Source: an uncultured Collinsella sp.
GTDB lineage: Bacteria; Actinomycetota; Coriobacteriia; Coriobacteriales; Coriobacteriaceae
Length of the DNA: 63,002 nt
Reading direction: 5' to 3'
Assembly (NCBI GenBank): GCA_958352845.1
Contig: CATWQC010000012.1
Span: 1-63,002, forward strand
Positions 33,370 through 42,600 of this stretch are shown here, one piece after another (the stretch's first letter is position 1; each line of letters opens with the position of its first letter). The notes below the pieces were generated by a model. The model saw only the letters and a program-made list of their open reading frames with translations. It searched no databases and was not told the origin of the DNA. The position numbers and the translations under genes are program-made.

Positions 33370-33414
33370 AAAAAGGCCGCCTAGCACCAAGCATACGTCC
33401 TAGGCGGCCTTTTT
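33370..33414. terminator. bidirectional terminator between ROK kinase and VanZ genes
   Basis: AAAAAGGCCGCCTAG and its perfect inverse CTAGGCGGCCTTTTT give a 15-base stem with T-runs on both strands. It overlaps the stop codon of the vanZ-like gene. Confidence 0.95.
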
Positions 33415-33849
33415 GGCACATATGAGCGATCGTAGTAGATATCGGAGCACAACGCCCGTTGCCGCTCCACAGCAGTCGATCATCACATCGGTGATCATGC
33501 CGGCGCGTCCCGGCACAAAGAGCTGAATCGTCTCGTCGATCGAAGGAATCAGCAGCAGGAACACCGCCGTGGGCAGCAGCACGTCAAAGGTGCGCCGGCC
33601 CTCAAAATCAAAGGCGTGCGTTGCCAAGATGCCGAGCACCATATACTCGGTAAAATGCGCGCACTTGCGAACAACAAAGTTGGTCACCCATTCATATGGA
33701 AGTCCCACGCCGTGCAGGAAACCGCGGATAGCTTCCATGACCGTTAGGCTCAGCGAGCCCGACCCCGAGCCGGGAACCAGCGAATTGCCCCAGATCAAGA
33801 GCGCCATCAGGCAGGTCACGACCGCCCATTTTCGATTGATCTTAACCAT
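33400..33849 (-). CDS. VanZ-family membrane protein
   Basis: A 149-residue protein with the VanZ signature VRKCAHFTEYMVLGILATHA and SIDETIQLFVPGRAGMITDV, and four membrane helices. VanZ proteins give low teicoplanin resistance in some bacteria, and others modify sugars or lipids; here the role is unknown. No van operon genes are near. It starts seven bases after the stop of the upstream 466-residue protein, so the two are cotranscribed. Confidence 0.9.
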   Translation of the reverse strand: MVKINRKWAVVTCLMALLIWGNSLVPGSGSGSLSLTVMEAIRGFLHGVGLPYEWVTNFVVRKCAHFTEYMVLGILATHAFDFEGRRTFDVLLPTAVFLLLIPSIDETIQLFVPGRAGMITDVMIDCCGAATGVVLRYLLRSLICAKKAA

Positions 33850-33856
33850 GCAGAAG

Positions 33857-35257
33857 TTATGCCTCCGCGCGGAGCGGCGCGAAGCTGGCGGTACCGCCCT
33901 CGATAACGCTCAGGTAGGCACGGCCCGTACGCTTGGCGGTAGAGGACTGCAGGCGCTCGATCTCCTCCTCGAGGATCTGATTGACGCGCTCGTGACGACG
34001 GTTTTCCATAATGCCGGCGGCAATAGCCTCGGCCCGCTCGATGCTCTCGCGCGAGATACGGGCAGTATCCTCGGGGAACACAGCGCTGTGACGGCCGACA
34101 TAGGCGGGGGCAGCAGGCTGAGGGGCAGCGACGGGAGCGGGGGCTGCAACAGGAGCAGGCTCGTCAATCTCATCCAGAATCGCGGTGGCGGCGGCCCACA
34201 TGTCCTCGTGGCCCGAGTAATTAGCCATGGGGACATCAACCTCGAGTGAGGCATCCGGAAGGTCGCCGGTGTCGATGCGATCTTGGGCATCAATCGATGC
34301 GGTGATGGCTGCAGGCTCATCGAGGTCATCGAAATCGATATCCGCGGCACCGGAGATGATAGGCATGCTGGCGAGGTTTGCGTTGTACGGCGCAGCCTCA
34401 GCCGCCTGCTGCTGGGCAGGAGCGCCCCACAGCGAGCTTTCGGCGGCACGGCGGGCGGCAACGGCCTCCTCGTCCGCGGCCATGGCTTCATCAACGTACG
34501 AATTGTCGGCAGAAGCGTTCGCGTCCGCCGAGGTAGCGCTGTAGGCGTTATTGGCTGCCGCGTTGGCGACGAGTGCCACGAAAGCCGCCGTGCTGCCCGC
34601 AGGGGCGGCCTGGGAGCCAGACACGGCGCGTGCCGCGGCGGCGATGTCGTCGCGATTGAAGGAGCCGGTCTGCCCGCCGTTGGTGAGCTCGTCGATGGCG
34701 ACTTGATAGACGTCGCGCGTGTGTGCAGGGTCGCAGCTCACCGGCGAATCGTCGTCAAGCATACTGTCGATCATGGACCAAGCCTCGTCCTCGTCCATAG
34801 CATCTGCGGCTCGAGCGATGGTAGGGACACCATCATCGGCATGACGGCGCTGGAACGCACCAGTCAGGCCGGAAAGGAATGCCGAGGTAGACTGCTCCGC
34901 CTGAGCCTGAGAATCAGAAGCCGCAGCGTAAGGAGTCGCATCCTGCTGCTGAGCTGAAATCGAGGCGGTCTTGAACTCGCTTTGATGCTGATTGAGATTG
35001 GCGGCACCGCCCATGGCATCGGGCTGGAACAGACGCTCTTCACGCTGCGCACGATACTCGGAGATACCCAGCGAGGCGGCATAGATGCCCACGCCCGCCA
35101 CCGCGCCCACGGCGAAGGGAACCGCACCCGCCACGACCGTCTCGTTCACAGACGAAAACGGCAGCGTCGCGGCATAAATAACCACGGGAGCGGCAAGGCC
35201 GATCCCGCACGAAAGTCCGGCAAGGACTGCTCGTTGTGTTGCATCAGAAGAAGCCAT
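33857..35257 (-). CDS. membrane-anchored Ala-rich protein of unknown function
   Basis: A 466-residue protein that I do not recognise. Two helices near the N-terminus (about residues 12-32 and 42-62) are followed by a long cytosolic or external region rich in Ala, Asp, Gln and Pro. A C-terminal segment (ISRESIERAEAIAAGIMENR and NQILEEEIERLQSS) forms a helix that could be a coiled coil. The last residues are AYLSVIEGGTASFAPLRAEA. The start at 35257 follows GGGGAG. The composition suggests a structural or envelope protein; homologues are probably limited to Coriobacteriia. Confidence 0.75.
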   Translation of the reverse strand: MASSDATQRAVLAGLSCGIGLAAPVVIYAATLPFSSVNETVVAGAVPFAVGAVAGVGIYAASLGISEYRAQREERLFQPDAMGGAANLNQHQSEFKTASISAQQQDATPYAAASDSQAQAEQSTSAFLSGLTGAFQRRHADDGVPTIARAADAMDEDEAWSMIDSMLDDDSPVSCDPAHTRDVYQVAIDELTNGGQTGSFNRDDIAAAARAVSGSQAAPAGSTAAFVALVANAAANNAYSATSADANASADNSYVDEAMAADEEAVAARRAAESSLWGAPAQQQAAEAAPYNANLASMPIISGAADIDFDDLDEPAAITASIDAQDRIDTGDLPDASLEVDVPMANYSGHEDMWAAATAILDEIDEPAPVAAPAPVAAPQPAAPAYVGRHSAVFPEDTARISRESIERAEAIAAGIMENRRHERVNQILEEEIERLQSSTAKRTGRAYLSVIEGGTASFAPLRAEA

Positions 35258-35501
35258 GAGCTCTCCCCATCTTCCAGCACCCAAATCGCATCATTCAGTT
35301 GGCTGCGCGAGAGAAGATGAAGCGGGGCTATGCCCCAAAGCAACGGTATATGGTTCGTTTCATCTGCGTTATCCGTCGCGAAGCTTAAAAGCTATTATGC
35401 GAAACCGCCCTGTCGATTGCAAGCGACGATGTCGGATTGAAACGGGAAGCCTGCTGCTTGCCAGTCTTATGGTCAAAAATAAGCGCGGAGCGGCGATATA
35501 G

Positions 35502-35532
35502 AAAAGGGCCGAGGCTCAAAGCCCGACCCTTT
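35502..35532 (-). terminator. rho gene terminator
   Basis: On the minus strand AAAGGGTCGGGC pairs with GCCTCGGCCCTTTT around a short loop. It lies about 38 bases after the rho stop. The unpaired or wobble positions make it moderate. Confidence 0.6.
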
Positions 35533-35569
35533 ATTGCATTGATGACTATCGCTGCGTGTGGATGACAAC

Positions 35570-38143
35570 CTAGAACGTCTGCTCGTAGTCGCTGTGCTTT
35601 TTGGCCGAACGCACCAGGAACTCCTGGTTGGTGTTGGTGCCCTTAAGACCCTTGATAAACGACGCAGCTGCGCGCTCGGTGTTGTTCATGCCGGCAAGAA
35701 TGCGACGCAGGCCAAAGACAAACGGACGCATCTGCTCGTCAACCAACAGGTCCTCGTTACGCGTACCGGAGGCAACGGGGTCGATAGCCGGGAAGATGCG
35801 GCGGTCGGCCAGGTCGCGGTCGAGCTTGAGCTCCATGTTGCCGGTGCCCTTGAACTCCTCAAAGATGACCTCGTCCATCTTGGAGCCGGTGTCGATGAGG
35901 GCAGAGGCCAGGATGGTGAGCGAGCCACCGTTCTCGATATTGCGGGCTGCGCCCAGGAAGCGCTTGGGCGGATACAGTGCCGCCGAATCGACGCCGCCCG
36001 AAAGGATGCGGCCTGAGGCGGGCGCCGCCAAGTTGTAGGCGCGGGCAAGACGCGTGATGGAGTCGAGCACCACCACGACATCGCCGCCCAGCTCCACGAT
36101 GCGCTTGGCGCGCTCGATGACGAGCTCTGCCACACGAGTGTGGTTGTCGGCGGGCATATCGAAGGTCGACGCCACAACCTCGCCCTTGATGGAACGCTGC
36201 ATATCGGTAACCTCTTCGGGGCGCTCGTCGACGAGCAGGCAGATGAGGTGCACCTCGGGGTTGTTAATCGAGATAGACTGGCAGATCTTCTTGAGGATTG
36301 TGGTCTTGCCGGCCTTGGGCGGGGACACGATCAAGCCACGCTGACCCTTGCCGATCGGCGACACGATGTCGATGGCGCGACCGGTAATGGAGTCCTTGCC
36401 ATGCTCCATGCGCAGCGGCTCGTTGGGATAGACCGGGGTGAGGTCACCGAACTTGGGGCGGTTGCGAATCTGCTCGGGGTCTAGACCGTTGACGGTCGTG
36501 ATTTTGGCGAGGCCGGCGCGCTTGTCGCCGCCGCGCGAAGGACGAAGCGAGCCCTCGATGACGTCGCCCGTGCGCAGACGCGCGGAGCGGATGAGGTAGG
36601 CGGGCACGAAGGCGTCGTCGTTGGACTTCATGTAGCCATGGGCATGGATGATACCGGAGCTGTCCGGACGAATCTGCAGGATGCCCTTGATGTCGCGGAA
36701 GCCCTCGGCCTTCGCGGCGGTGACGTAGATCTCCTCAACGAGCTCGGCTTTCTTCTTGCCGGTCGTCTCAATCTCGAACTCCTTGGCCTTCTCGCGCAGC
36801 TCGGCGACCTTCATGGCCGCGAGCTCCTCGCGCGAAAGCGTGGGCTCGGTGGGAGCGGCATTACGCTCCTTGTTGCGCTGCTTGCGATCGCGCTGGCGGT
36901 TGCGGCGGTCGTTGTTGCGCTCGTCCTTGCGCTCGTTGCGCTCGTCGTTGCGCTTGTGCTGGCGACGGTTGGGGCGAGCGCCGTCTTCGGCCTCGGCGGG
37001 CGCGGCGCCATCGGTTGCGGCGGCATCGGCGTTAGCCGCAGTATCATCGCTGGCCTCGGCCTTGGAATCGCCCTGCAGCTCGGCCTCGGCCTGCTGCTCG
37101 GACGCCTTGGCCTTAGCGGACTTCTTACGACCGCGCTTGGGCTTCTCGGACGCAGACTGTTCGACGTCTTGGGGCTCGGCGGCATCAGTCGATGCATCGG
37201 CGGTCGTCTCGGCGGAATCCTCGGACGCACCCTTCTTGGCAGTCTTGGCCTTGGACGTGCGCTTAGCAGCAGTACGATGGCTGCGACCAGGACGGACGTC
37301 GGCGGGCTCGACATCGGCGGGAGCGGCCTCGGAAGTCGTAGCATCCTGGACGGGTGCATCGGCAGCGGTTGCAGACTCGGCGGTCGCCGCAGCATCCCGA
37401 GCGGCTGCAGCTGCGGCTGCGGCCTTCTCTGCCTCGACGAAGGCCTTGGGCTTGCGACCGCGACGGTGCGGGCGCAAAGCCGGATCGACAACGGGAACTT
37501 CGCTGGCCTCGACAGGCGCAGCGGACTCAGCAGGCGATGCGCCCTCCCCTGCCGCGGAACGAACCGAAGCCTCGGTGAGCTCGAGGGTTACCTGATCGGC
37601 AACCTGCTCGGCCTTAGCAGCCGTGCGACGGCGTGTGCGCGGTGCCGGCTTCTCGGTCGGCTGGTCGGCGGCAGGTGTCTCGGTGGCGGCAGGCGTCTCG
37701 GGCACAGACGGAGCTGCAAGCTCGGTCAGAGCCGCGGCCTCGCGCTCGGCAGCACGACGGCGGGCGCGCACCACCTGAGCCTCGCTAATCTGCGCCAACG
37801 CACGTGCCTGCGCGACCTCATCGGAAATCGGCGCCGAGGAGTCAGCTGCAACGGTGCGCTTGACGCGCGTCATGCGCGTGGTACGGCGCTTGGGCTTGGT
37901 GACCTCCTCGCCGTCAGCAGCAGGCTTGGCCGTGCGGCGCGTACGCTTGGGCTTTGCCGGAGCAGCCTCCTCACCAGTTGCAGGCACGGCCTTCTCAGCC
38001 GTTGCAGGCGTAGGCGTCGAAGCAGCCTTAGGCGTCTCAGGAGCCGAGGCATGCGCGGGCGCCGCGACCTGGTCCGACGCAACCGGTGCAGCGGGAGCGG
38101 CTTGCGTCGTCGTTATTTCGTTTTCTTGCTGTTGATCAGACAC
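35570..38143 (-). CDS. rho: transcription termination factor Rho with a 440-residue N-terminal extension
   Basis: An 857-residue Rho. The C-terminal 415 residues are a complete Rho: SREELAAMKVAELREKAKEF, RNA-binding ILQIRPDSSGIIHAHGYMKS, P-loop VSPPKAGKTTILKKI, LLVDERPEEVTDMQRSIKGE, VVVVLDSITRLARAYN and KGTGNMELKLDRDLADRRIF. The first 440 or so are low-complexity: Ala/Pro/Glu-rich with basic patches (KPKRTRRTAK, RRTAAKR, KRGRKKSAKAK) and a terminal Arg/Asn/Asp-rich stretch (DERNERKDERNNDRRNRQRD). High-GC bacteria often carry such insertions, which add RNA binding or phase separation; this one is among the longer kinds. The start is GTG at 38143 with a weak ribosome site. Confidence 0.97.
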   Translation of the reverse strand: MSDQQQENEITTTQAAPAAPVASDQVAAPAHASAPETPKAASTPTPATAEKAVPATGEEAAPAKPKRTRRTAKPAADGEEVTKPKRRTTRMTRVKRTVAADSSAPISDEVAQARALAQISEAQVVRARRRAAEREAAALTELAAPSVPETPAATETPAADQPTEKPAPRTRRRTAAKAEQVADQVTLELTEASVRSAAGEGASPAESAAPVEASEVPVVDPALRPHRRGRKPKAFVEAEKAAAAAAAARDAAATAESATAADAPVQDATTSEAAPADVEPADVRPGRSHRTAAKRTSKAKTAKKGASEDSAETTADASTDAAEPQDVEQSASEKPKRGRKKSAKAKASEQQAEAELQGDSKAEASDDTAANADAAATDGAAPAEAEDGARPNRRQHKRNDERNERKDERNNDRRNRQRDRKQRNKERNAAPTEPTLSREELAAMKVAELREKAKEFEIETTGKKKAELVEEIYVTAAKAEGFRDIKGILQIRPDSSGIIHAHGYMKSNDDAFVPAYLIRSARLRTGDVIEGSLRPSRGGDKRAGLAKITTVNGLDPEQIRNRPKFGDLTPVYPNEPLRMEHGKDSITGRAIDIVSPIGKGQRGLIVSPPKAGKTTILKKICQSISINNPEVHLICLLVDERPEEVTDMQRSIKGEVVASTFDMPADNHTRVAELVIERAKRIVELGGDVVVVLDSITRLARAYNLAAPASGRILSGGVDSAALYPPKRFLGAARNIENGGSLTILASALIDTGSKMDEVIFEEFKGTGNMELKLDRDLADRRIFPAIDPVASGTRNEDLLVDEQMRPFVFGLRRILAGMNNTERAAASFIKGLKGTNTNQEFLVRSAKKHSDYEQTF

Positions 38144-38315
38144 AGTGTTTGCTCAACTTTCTTTTCAAGCCCTGTGATCACATGCTCCCTGCATAAACCT
38201 TCAGGGCGGCTAAACAGTCTAGTTCCGTTCAAAACGACGGACATCATTGATCTGTATCGAGATGATTGCGTCATATACGCAGCGTTAGTGTAACACAACC
38301 GCCGCCACCTGCAAC

Positions 38316-38366
38316 TTAGTCATTGGGAACGCTCTTAAACGACTAGTCAAAAGGGGCACTCTTTGG
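38316..38366. repeat. family-D repeat, single copy
   Basis: The left 34 bases match the unit at 58992-59026 apart from a few changes (shared AGTCATTGGG, CTTAAACGACTAGTC blocks). The core GGGGACGTTC of the other copy is GGGAACGCTC here, so this copy has drifted from the GGGAC consensus. Confidence 0.7.
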
Positions 38367-38399
38367 TTTAACACCCACAAATCTGACTGCCTCCGCCAA

Positions 38400-38548
38400 A
38401 ACTATGGCGGTTTACTACGATGAATCGCTCAACCGCGACCACTCCGAAACTTGTTGAACTAAAACCGCAGGTAGATGCCCTGCACTTTTTTGCGAAAAGC
38501 TGGCGTGGTTGGAATTTCTCATATTCATCGTAGTAAACCGGCATAGTT
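38400..38548. repeat. 149-base nested-palindrome element 1
   Basis: Arms at 38400-38425 and 38523-38548 are 26-base inverted copies with a single mismatch; the 97-base interior carries TAAAACCGCAGGT at 38460-38472 and GGCGTGGTTGG near 38502. The same core and a GGTGTGGTCGG counterpart occur inverted in the element at 62533-62655, although the outer arms differ. It resembles a MITE or a structured RNA unit and contains no ORF. Confidence 0.75.
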
Positions 38549-38593
38549 TCGTATTTCCAGCAGTTCCAAATTCGTCAATACGTCGGCGTTTGC

Positions 38594-38626
38594 AAAAAGC
38601 CCGACCTCCGCATGGAGATCGGGCTT
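38594..38626 (-). terminator. argS terminator
   Basis: On the minus strand AGCCCGATCTCC and GGAGGTCGGGCT pair across a four-base loop with one mismatch, followed by TTTTT. It lies 46 bases after the argS stop. Confidence 0.9.
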
Positions 38627-38672
38627 ATAGGGCTCAGCAAAGCCGAACCTTCACGGTCAAAGGACCCGTAGA

Positions 38673-40526
38673 TTACATCTGCTCGGGAGCGGAGACACCA
38701 ACGAGGGTGAGAACCAGAGCGAGCGTCACGCGGACGGCGTCGCAAGCGGCCAGACGGGCGCGCGAAAGCTCGGGGTCGACGGGACGGCCCTCGCTCGGCA
38801 GGACCTGGCAGGCAGCGTAGAAGCTGTGGAAGTCGCCGGCGAGCTCCTCGGCAAAGTGCGTCAGACGGAACGGGGCGCGGTCGCGAGCGCAGCTGGCGAT
38901 GAGGTCGGTGAGCTCGTTGAGCTTACGCGAAAGGGCGAGCTCGGTCGGGTCGGTCAGCAGCGAGTAATCGACATTCTCACCGATGGCCTTGGCGGCGACG
39001 GCCTTCATGCCCATCTCATCAGCCTGCTCGGGCGTAACGTCAGCGGCACGGCGCAGAATGGAGCACACGCGAGCGTGAGCGTACTGCACGTAGTACACCG
39101 GGTTGGAGTTGTCGCGTTTCTTAACGGCCTCGATGTCGAAGTCGACCATCTGGTTGGAGCTCTTGGAGATGAGCGTGTAGCGAGCGGCGTCGGAACCGAC
39201 CTCGTCGACGAGCTCCTGCAGGGTCACCATGGTGCCCTTGCGCTTGGACATACGGACGGGCTTGCCGTTACGCAGCAGGTTGACGAGCTGGCCCAGCAGA
39301 ACCTCGAACTTGCCGGGGTAACCCAAGGCATCGCAGACGCAGCGGACGCGCTCGATGTAGCCGTGGTGGTCGGCGCCCCAGATGTCGATGACGTGGTCAA
39401 CGCGCTGGAACTTATCCCAGTGATAGGCAACGTCGGAGGCGAAATAGGTGTACTCGCCGTCGGACTTGATCAGGACGCGGTCCTTGTCGTCGCCCAGATC
39501 GGTGGAACGGAACCACAGGGCGCCGTCCTTAGTGTAGAGGTAGCCCATCTTGTCGAGCTTCTCGAAAGCGCGGTCGACGGCGGAGGTGCCGGCGGTCTCG
39601 CCCTCGGTGTCCTTCACATACAGCGAGCGCTCGGAGAACCAGCGGTCGAAGTCGCAATTGACGGCGTGGCAGAGGTCGCGCATGTTGTCGACCATCTTCA
39701 CATAGCCGCGCTCACGGAAGCTCTCCATGCGCTCCTGCGGATCGGCCTCGACCCACTTGTCGCCGTCGGTGCGCCAGAACTCGGCGGCCTCGTCGATGAT
39801 GTAATCGCCGCCGTAAGAGTCCTTGCCCAGAGTCTCGGCAAAGTTGTCCTGGTACGGATGGGTCTCGGGATGCTCGTCGTTCTCATCGGCAACGAAGGCG
39901 TCGCGGTCAGCGATCAGCAGCTTGTGAGCCTCGTCGATATCCACGCCCTGCTTGGCGATGATGTCGGCAAGCTGCATATAGCGCGTGCTGATGGAGTTGC
40001 CGAAGGTGTTCATCTGAGAGCCGTGGTCATTGATGTAGAACTCACGCTGGATGTCGTAACCGGCGTGATCCATAACGCGGCAGAGCGAGTCGCCCAGCGC
40101 GGCCCAGCGGCCGTGGCCGATGTGCATGGGGCCGACGGGGTTGGCGGAAACGAACTCGACCTGGGTCTTCAGGCCACCACCGACGTTGGACTTAGCGAAG
40201 TCCATACCCTTCTCGCGAGCCTCGCCAAAGATGGCATTCTTGACGGCAACGGAGAGGTAGAAGTTGATGAAGCCGGGGCCTGCGATCTCGACCTTCTCGA
40301 TCGCGGGGTCCTCGGGCATATGGGCAACGATGGCCTCGGCGATCTTGCGCGGGGCGCAGTGGACCAGCTTGGCGGACTTCAGGGCCATGGTAGAGGTCCA
40401 CTCGCCATGAGAAGTGTCAGCCGGTCGCTCGATAGCGCAATCGTCAAGTTCAAATGCGGAAAGGTCGCCGGCCTCCTGGGCCGCAGCAAGCGCAGCGCGT
40501 ACCAGCTCTTCAATCTTCTCGGGCAT
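38673..40526 (-). CDS. argS: arginyl-tRNA synthetase
   Basis: A 617-residue class-I synthetase. It has the ArgRS N-terminal domain, VEFVSANPVGPMHIGHGRWA (HIGH motif, about residue 135) and DHHGYIERV. KPVRMSKRKGTMVTLQELVD stands at the KMSKS position. The C-terminal DALR anticodon-binding domain ends in LVLTLVGVSAPEQM. It charges tRNA-Arg. The ATG at 40526 follows a perfect AAGGAGG; the frame stays open 30 codons further but without a site. It is a single gene diverging from carD-like, with 340 bases between. Confidence 0.97.
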   Translation of the reverse strand: MPEKIEELVRAALAAAQEAGDLSAFELDDCAIERPADTSHGEWTSTMALKSAKLVHCAPRKIAEAIVAHMPEDPAIEKVEIAGPGFINFYLSVAVKNAIFGEAREKGMDFAKSNVGGGLKTQVEFVSANPVGPMHIGHGRWAALGDSLCRVMDHAGYDIQREFYINDHGSQMNTFGNSISTRYMQLADIIAKQGVDIDEAHKLLIADRDAFVADENDEHPETHPYQDNFAETLGKDSYGGDYIIDEAAEFWRTDGDKWVEADPQERMESFRERGYVKMVDNMRDLCHAVNCDFDRWFSERSLYVKDTEGETAGTSAVDRAFEKLDKMGYLYTKDGALWFRSTDLGDDKDRVLIKSDGEYTYFASDVAYHWDKFQRVDHVIDIWGADHHGYIERVRCVCDALGYPGKFEVLLGQLVNLLRNGKPVRMSKRKGTMVTLQELVDEVGSDAARYTLISKSSNQMVDFDIEAVKKRDNSNPVYYVQYAHARVCSILRRAADVTPEQADEMGMKAVAAKAIGENVDYSLLTDPTELALSRKLNELTDLIASCARDRAPFRLTHFAEELAGDFHSFYAACQVLPSEGRPVDPELSRARLAACDAVRVTLALVLTLVGVSAPEQM

Positions 40527-40868
40527 AGATCCTCCTTGTGTTAAAGCCCCCGAGCTCTTGGTCACTCGTAGGGCAAAAGCCAGAGTTTGTAGCACTCTAT
40601 CACAAGCGACGGGCACTGTCGCAGGGTAAAGCTAATAGATATTGCATATGCACAAAAATGACTACAGCTTGTATGGAGTCACTCAAAGATGCCGGTCTGC
40701 CTGCAGATTATGCAGGCGTTGAAAATGCATAAAGGTGTGAATGAGCTGCGTCTGTTATCGAATACTCTTACCTATCAGAGTTGTGTGCTTTTCCTGCATA
40801 AAGTAAGGGTTTGCGCACGTCAGCGTGTTATTCTAGACATACGTAAATTCGTATAAGTTGGAGGTAGC
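40527..40868. promoter_or_regulatory. divergent control region between argS and the CarD gene
   Basis: No gene is seen. It contains TGCATATGCA (about 40644-40653), a hairpin GCCTGCA / TGCAGGC (about 40699-40716) and two further TGCATAAA motifs (about 40726 and 40796). These TGCAT-type boxes could be operator sites, possibly arginine-related because argS is next to them. The assignment is speculative. Confidence 0.35.
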
Positions 40869-41354
40869 ATGTTCTCAATCGGTCAACACGTCATTCATCC
40901 GGGCCAGGGAGTCTGCACCGTCGTCGGTTTTAGGGACGACACACCGCAGCCCATGCTGCTGCTCGAGACCAAGCAGGGACATGCGCAGACGATCCTCATG
41001 TACCCCGTGGCGCAGGCCGACCGTTTGCACGCCGCCATCTCGCAGCAAGATGCCGAGCACCTGCTGAGCCACTATGACGAGCTGGAGTGCGACACCTTTA
41101 CCGAGCGCAACAGCTCGCTTGAGGAGACACACTTTAAGCAGCAGCTCAAGCTGGGCGCGCCTGAGACGGTTCGCGTGGCAAAGACCATGATGCACCGCAT
41201 TCGCCAGGCCGAGGAAGCTGATAAAAAACCCAGCTCCTACTACATGCGCGTACTCAAGGAGGCCAAACGCCGCTCCATCGAGGAGTTCGCTGTGGCCTTG
41301 GGCGTCACCGAGGAGGACGCCGAAGCCCGCCTAGCCCAAGCCGCCCTCAACTAA
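40869..41354 (+). CDS. CarD-family RNA-polymerase-binding regulator
   Basis: A 161-residue protein of the CarD/CdnL group. The N-terminal Tudor-like RNAP-interaction domain reads MFSIGQHVIHPGQGVCTVVG and QPMLLLETKQGHAQTILMYP. The C-terminal helical domain includes HRIRQAEEADKKPSSYYMRV and LKEAKRRSIEEFAVALG. CarD proteins stabilise the open promoter complex. The ATG follows TTGGAGGTAGC. The stop codon lies inside a family-B REP-like repeat, and a terminator sits 67 bases further on. Confidence 0.9.
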   Translation: MFSIGQHVIHPGQGVCTVVGFRDDTPQPMLLLETKQGHAQTILMYPVAQADRLHAAISQQDAEHLLSHYDELECDTFTERNSSLEETHFKQQLKLGAPETVRVAKTMMHRIRQAEEADKKPSSYYMRVLKEAKRRSIEEFAVALGVTEEDAEARLAQAALN

Positions 41355-41397
41355 CCTGCCAAAAAGGGACAGGTTTATTTTGGCAGGTTTTATCTGG
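41353..41397. repeat. family-B REP-like palindrome, left flank of RAYT
   Basis: AACCTGCC and GGCAGGTT arms enclose AAAAAGGGACAGGTTTATTTT. Its reverse complement is nearly identical to the copy at 43371-43415 over about 45 bases. It begins on the stop codon of the CarD gene and is inverted relative to the copy at 42601-42645 on the other side of the RAYT gene. Confidence 0.85.
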
Positions 41398-41420
41398 CCA
41401 AACGTCAACAAACAATCAGT

Positions 41421-41466
41421 AAATGGCCGAGTTCTCCGTTTTGTTTGTGAGCGCCCGGCCATTTTT
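41421..41466 (+). terminator. carD-type gene terminator
   Basis: AAATGGCCG and CGGCCATTT pair around a 27-base loop, followed by TTC. It is the first terminator-like structure after the repeat. Confidence 0.65.
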
Positions 41467-41713
41467 CTATCGCCGTAGAAATGCGTGAAGCCCATTTGCG
41501 ATGACATCACGCGAGGGGGGCCGTCCAGATCGACGCAACTAACGCCCGCATCCACAACAAGCGCGCCCGTCTTGTTCAATTACCATTAAAAAGCATCAAT
41601 TTGAAAACGCAATAACATTTCGGCAGGTAGCAGCTATGGTCGGTGAACTGAATCTCGACAACCGAAGCCTCCGAATGAGGTATCTTCAGCCCATCCAAGC
41701 TAAAGGAGGGGCC

Positions 41714-42473
41714 ATGCCGAGAAAACCTCGTTCAAAGTCACCAACCGGTTATTTCCACGTCACGTTGCGTGGAAACGGAGGGCAATTGCTGTTTGACGAT
41801 GCCGAGGACCGAATCGCCATGCTTCAGATCCTCGATGCGATTCTCCCCAAACACAATATCGAGCTTATCGCTTGGTGCCTTATGGGAAACCACATTCATC
41901 TGCTCATCGACGATCCGGACGACCGCAAGAGCGACGCGATGCACGCGGTAGCCGTATCGTATGCGGGCAGGTACAATGCGCGGACGGGACATATCGGCCA
42001 CGTGTTTCAGGAGCGGTTTTGGGATTCGCCCATTAAGTCGGAAGTATAGTTTACTCGAGGCAATTCGATACATTCATCTGAATCCACAAAAAGCAGGACT
42101 GGTGGCATACGACGAATATCCCTGGAGCAGCCATCGTGAGTATCTAATGAGTGCCAGGTCACGGCCGCATGTCACCGGCAGCGTTGTCGGTGTTTTATTC
42201 CCAACACCTCGCTCATACCTTCAGCTCATGGAAAGTGCGCCGTCGCTTCCCTATCGCCCCAGCGCAACAGCCAAGGTTCGCGAGGAAGATCTATGCGAAT
42301 TTGGCACGGCAATCGTGCAGAGTGTCGCAGGATGTGCTCCGACGGAACTCAAATCCGTCTCCAAGCCACTTCGCAATGAGGCGATTCTCGCGCTTCGAAA
42401 AGAAGGGTTAACGGTTAGGCAGGTTCAGCTGTTGACCGGACTGGGGACATGGATTATCAAGAACGCGTCCTAG
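41714..42473 (+). pseudogene. RAYT (REP-associated tyrosine transposase), frameshifted
   Basis: The first frame (from ATG 41714, RBS AAAGGAGGG) reads SPTGYFHVTLRGNGGQLLFD, IELIAWCLMGNHIHLLIDD (intact HUH) and TGHIGHVFQERFWDSPI, then hits TAG at 42047-42049. The next frame restores KYSLLEAIRYIHLNPQKAGL, with the catalytic Tyr, and EYPWSSHREYL. It ends in a helix-turn-helix (LRKEGLTVRQVQLLTGLG) and a stop at 42473. A one-base loss near 42042-42046 joins the two into a protein of about 253 residues. There is no slippery sequence at the junction, so decay or a sequencing error is more likely than programmed shifting. The gene lies between two inverted family-B repeats. Confidence 0.88.
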
Positions 42474-42560
42474 CGTCGCGCTTGCCGAGTTACGAGTACG
42501 GCGAAGCGCAGCTGCCTGCCGCGAGGCGCCGCCATTCGCCAACGTCACCATGTCAAACAG

Positions 42561-42599
42561 AAAACGCTTCCGCTGAATAACGTCCAACGGAAGCGTTTT
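42561..42599. terminator. hairpin after the RAYT gene
   Basis: AAAACGCTTCCG and CGGAAGCGTTTT are perfect twelve-base arms with a 15-base loop; T/A runs on both sides would allow termination in either direction. Confidence 0.75.
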
Positions 42600-42600
42600 C

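Larger units (their letters stand above)
38144..38672. other. 530-base region between rho and argS, filled with repeats
   Basis: This holds the rho upstream region, a family-D repeat (38316-38366), a long nested-palindrome element (38400-38548) and the argS terminator (38594-38626). No protein-coding frame is convincing. Confidence 0.6.

Noticed and set aside
36638..38293. 551-codon open frame antisense to rho
   Set aside because: It mirrors the low-complexity coding strand of rho, is rich in Leu/Gly/Arg as such shadows are, and has no ribosome site.
38826..40544. 572-codon open frame antisense to argS
   Set aside because: GC-rich codon bias of argS keeps this frame open; there is no recognisable domain, and argS is certain.
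42040..42060. programmed frameshift in the RAYT gene
   Set aside because: No slippery heptamer or downstream pseudoknot is visible, and RAYT genes are not known to use frameshifting; decay or sequence error is simpler.
41714..42473. IS200/IS605 element
   Set aside because: No tnpB is nearby and the IRYIHLNP and YPWSS motifs are of the RAYT type, not of IS200 TnpA.
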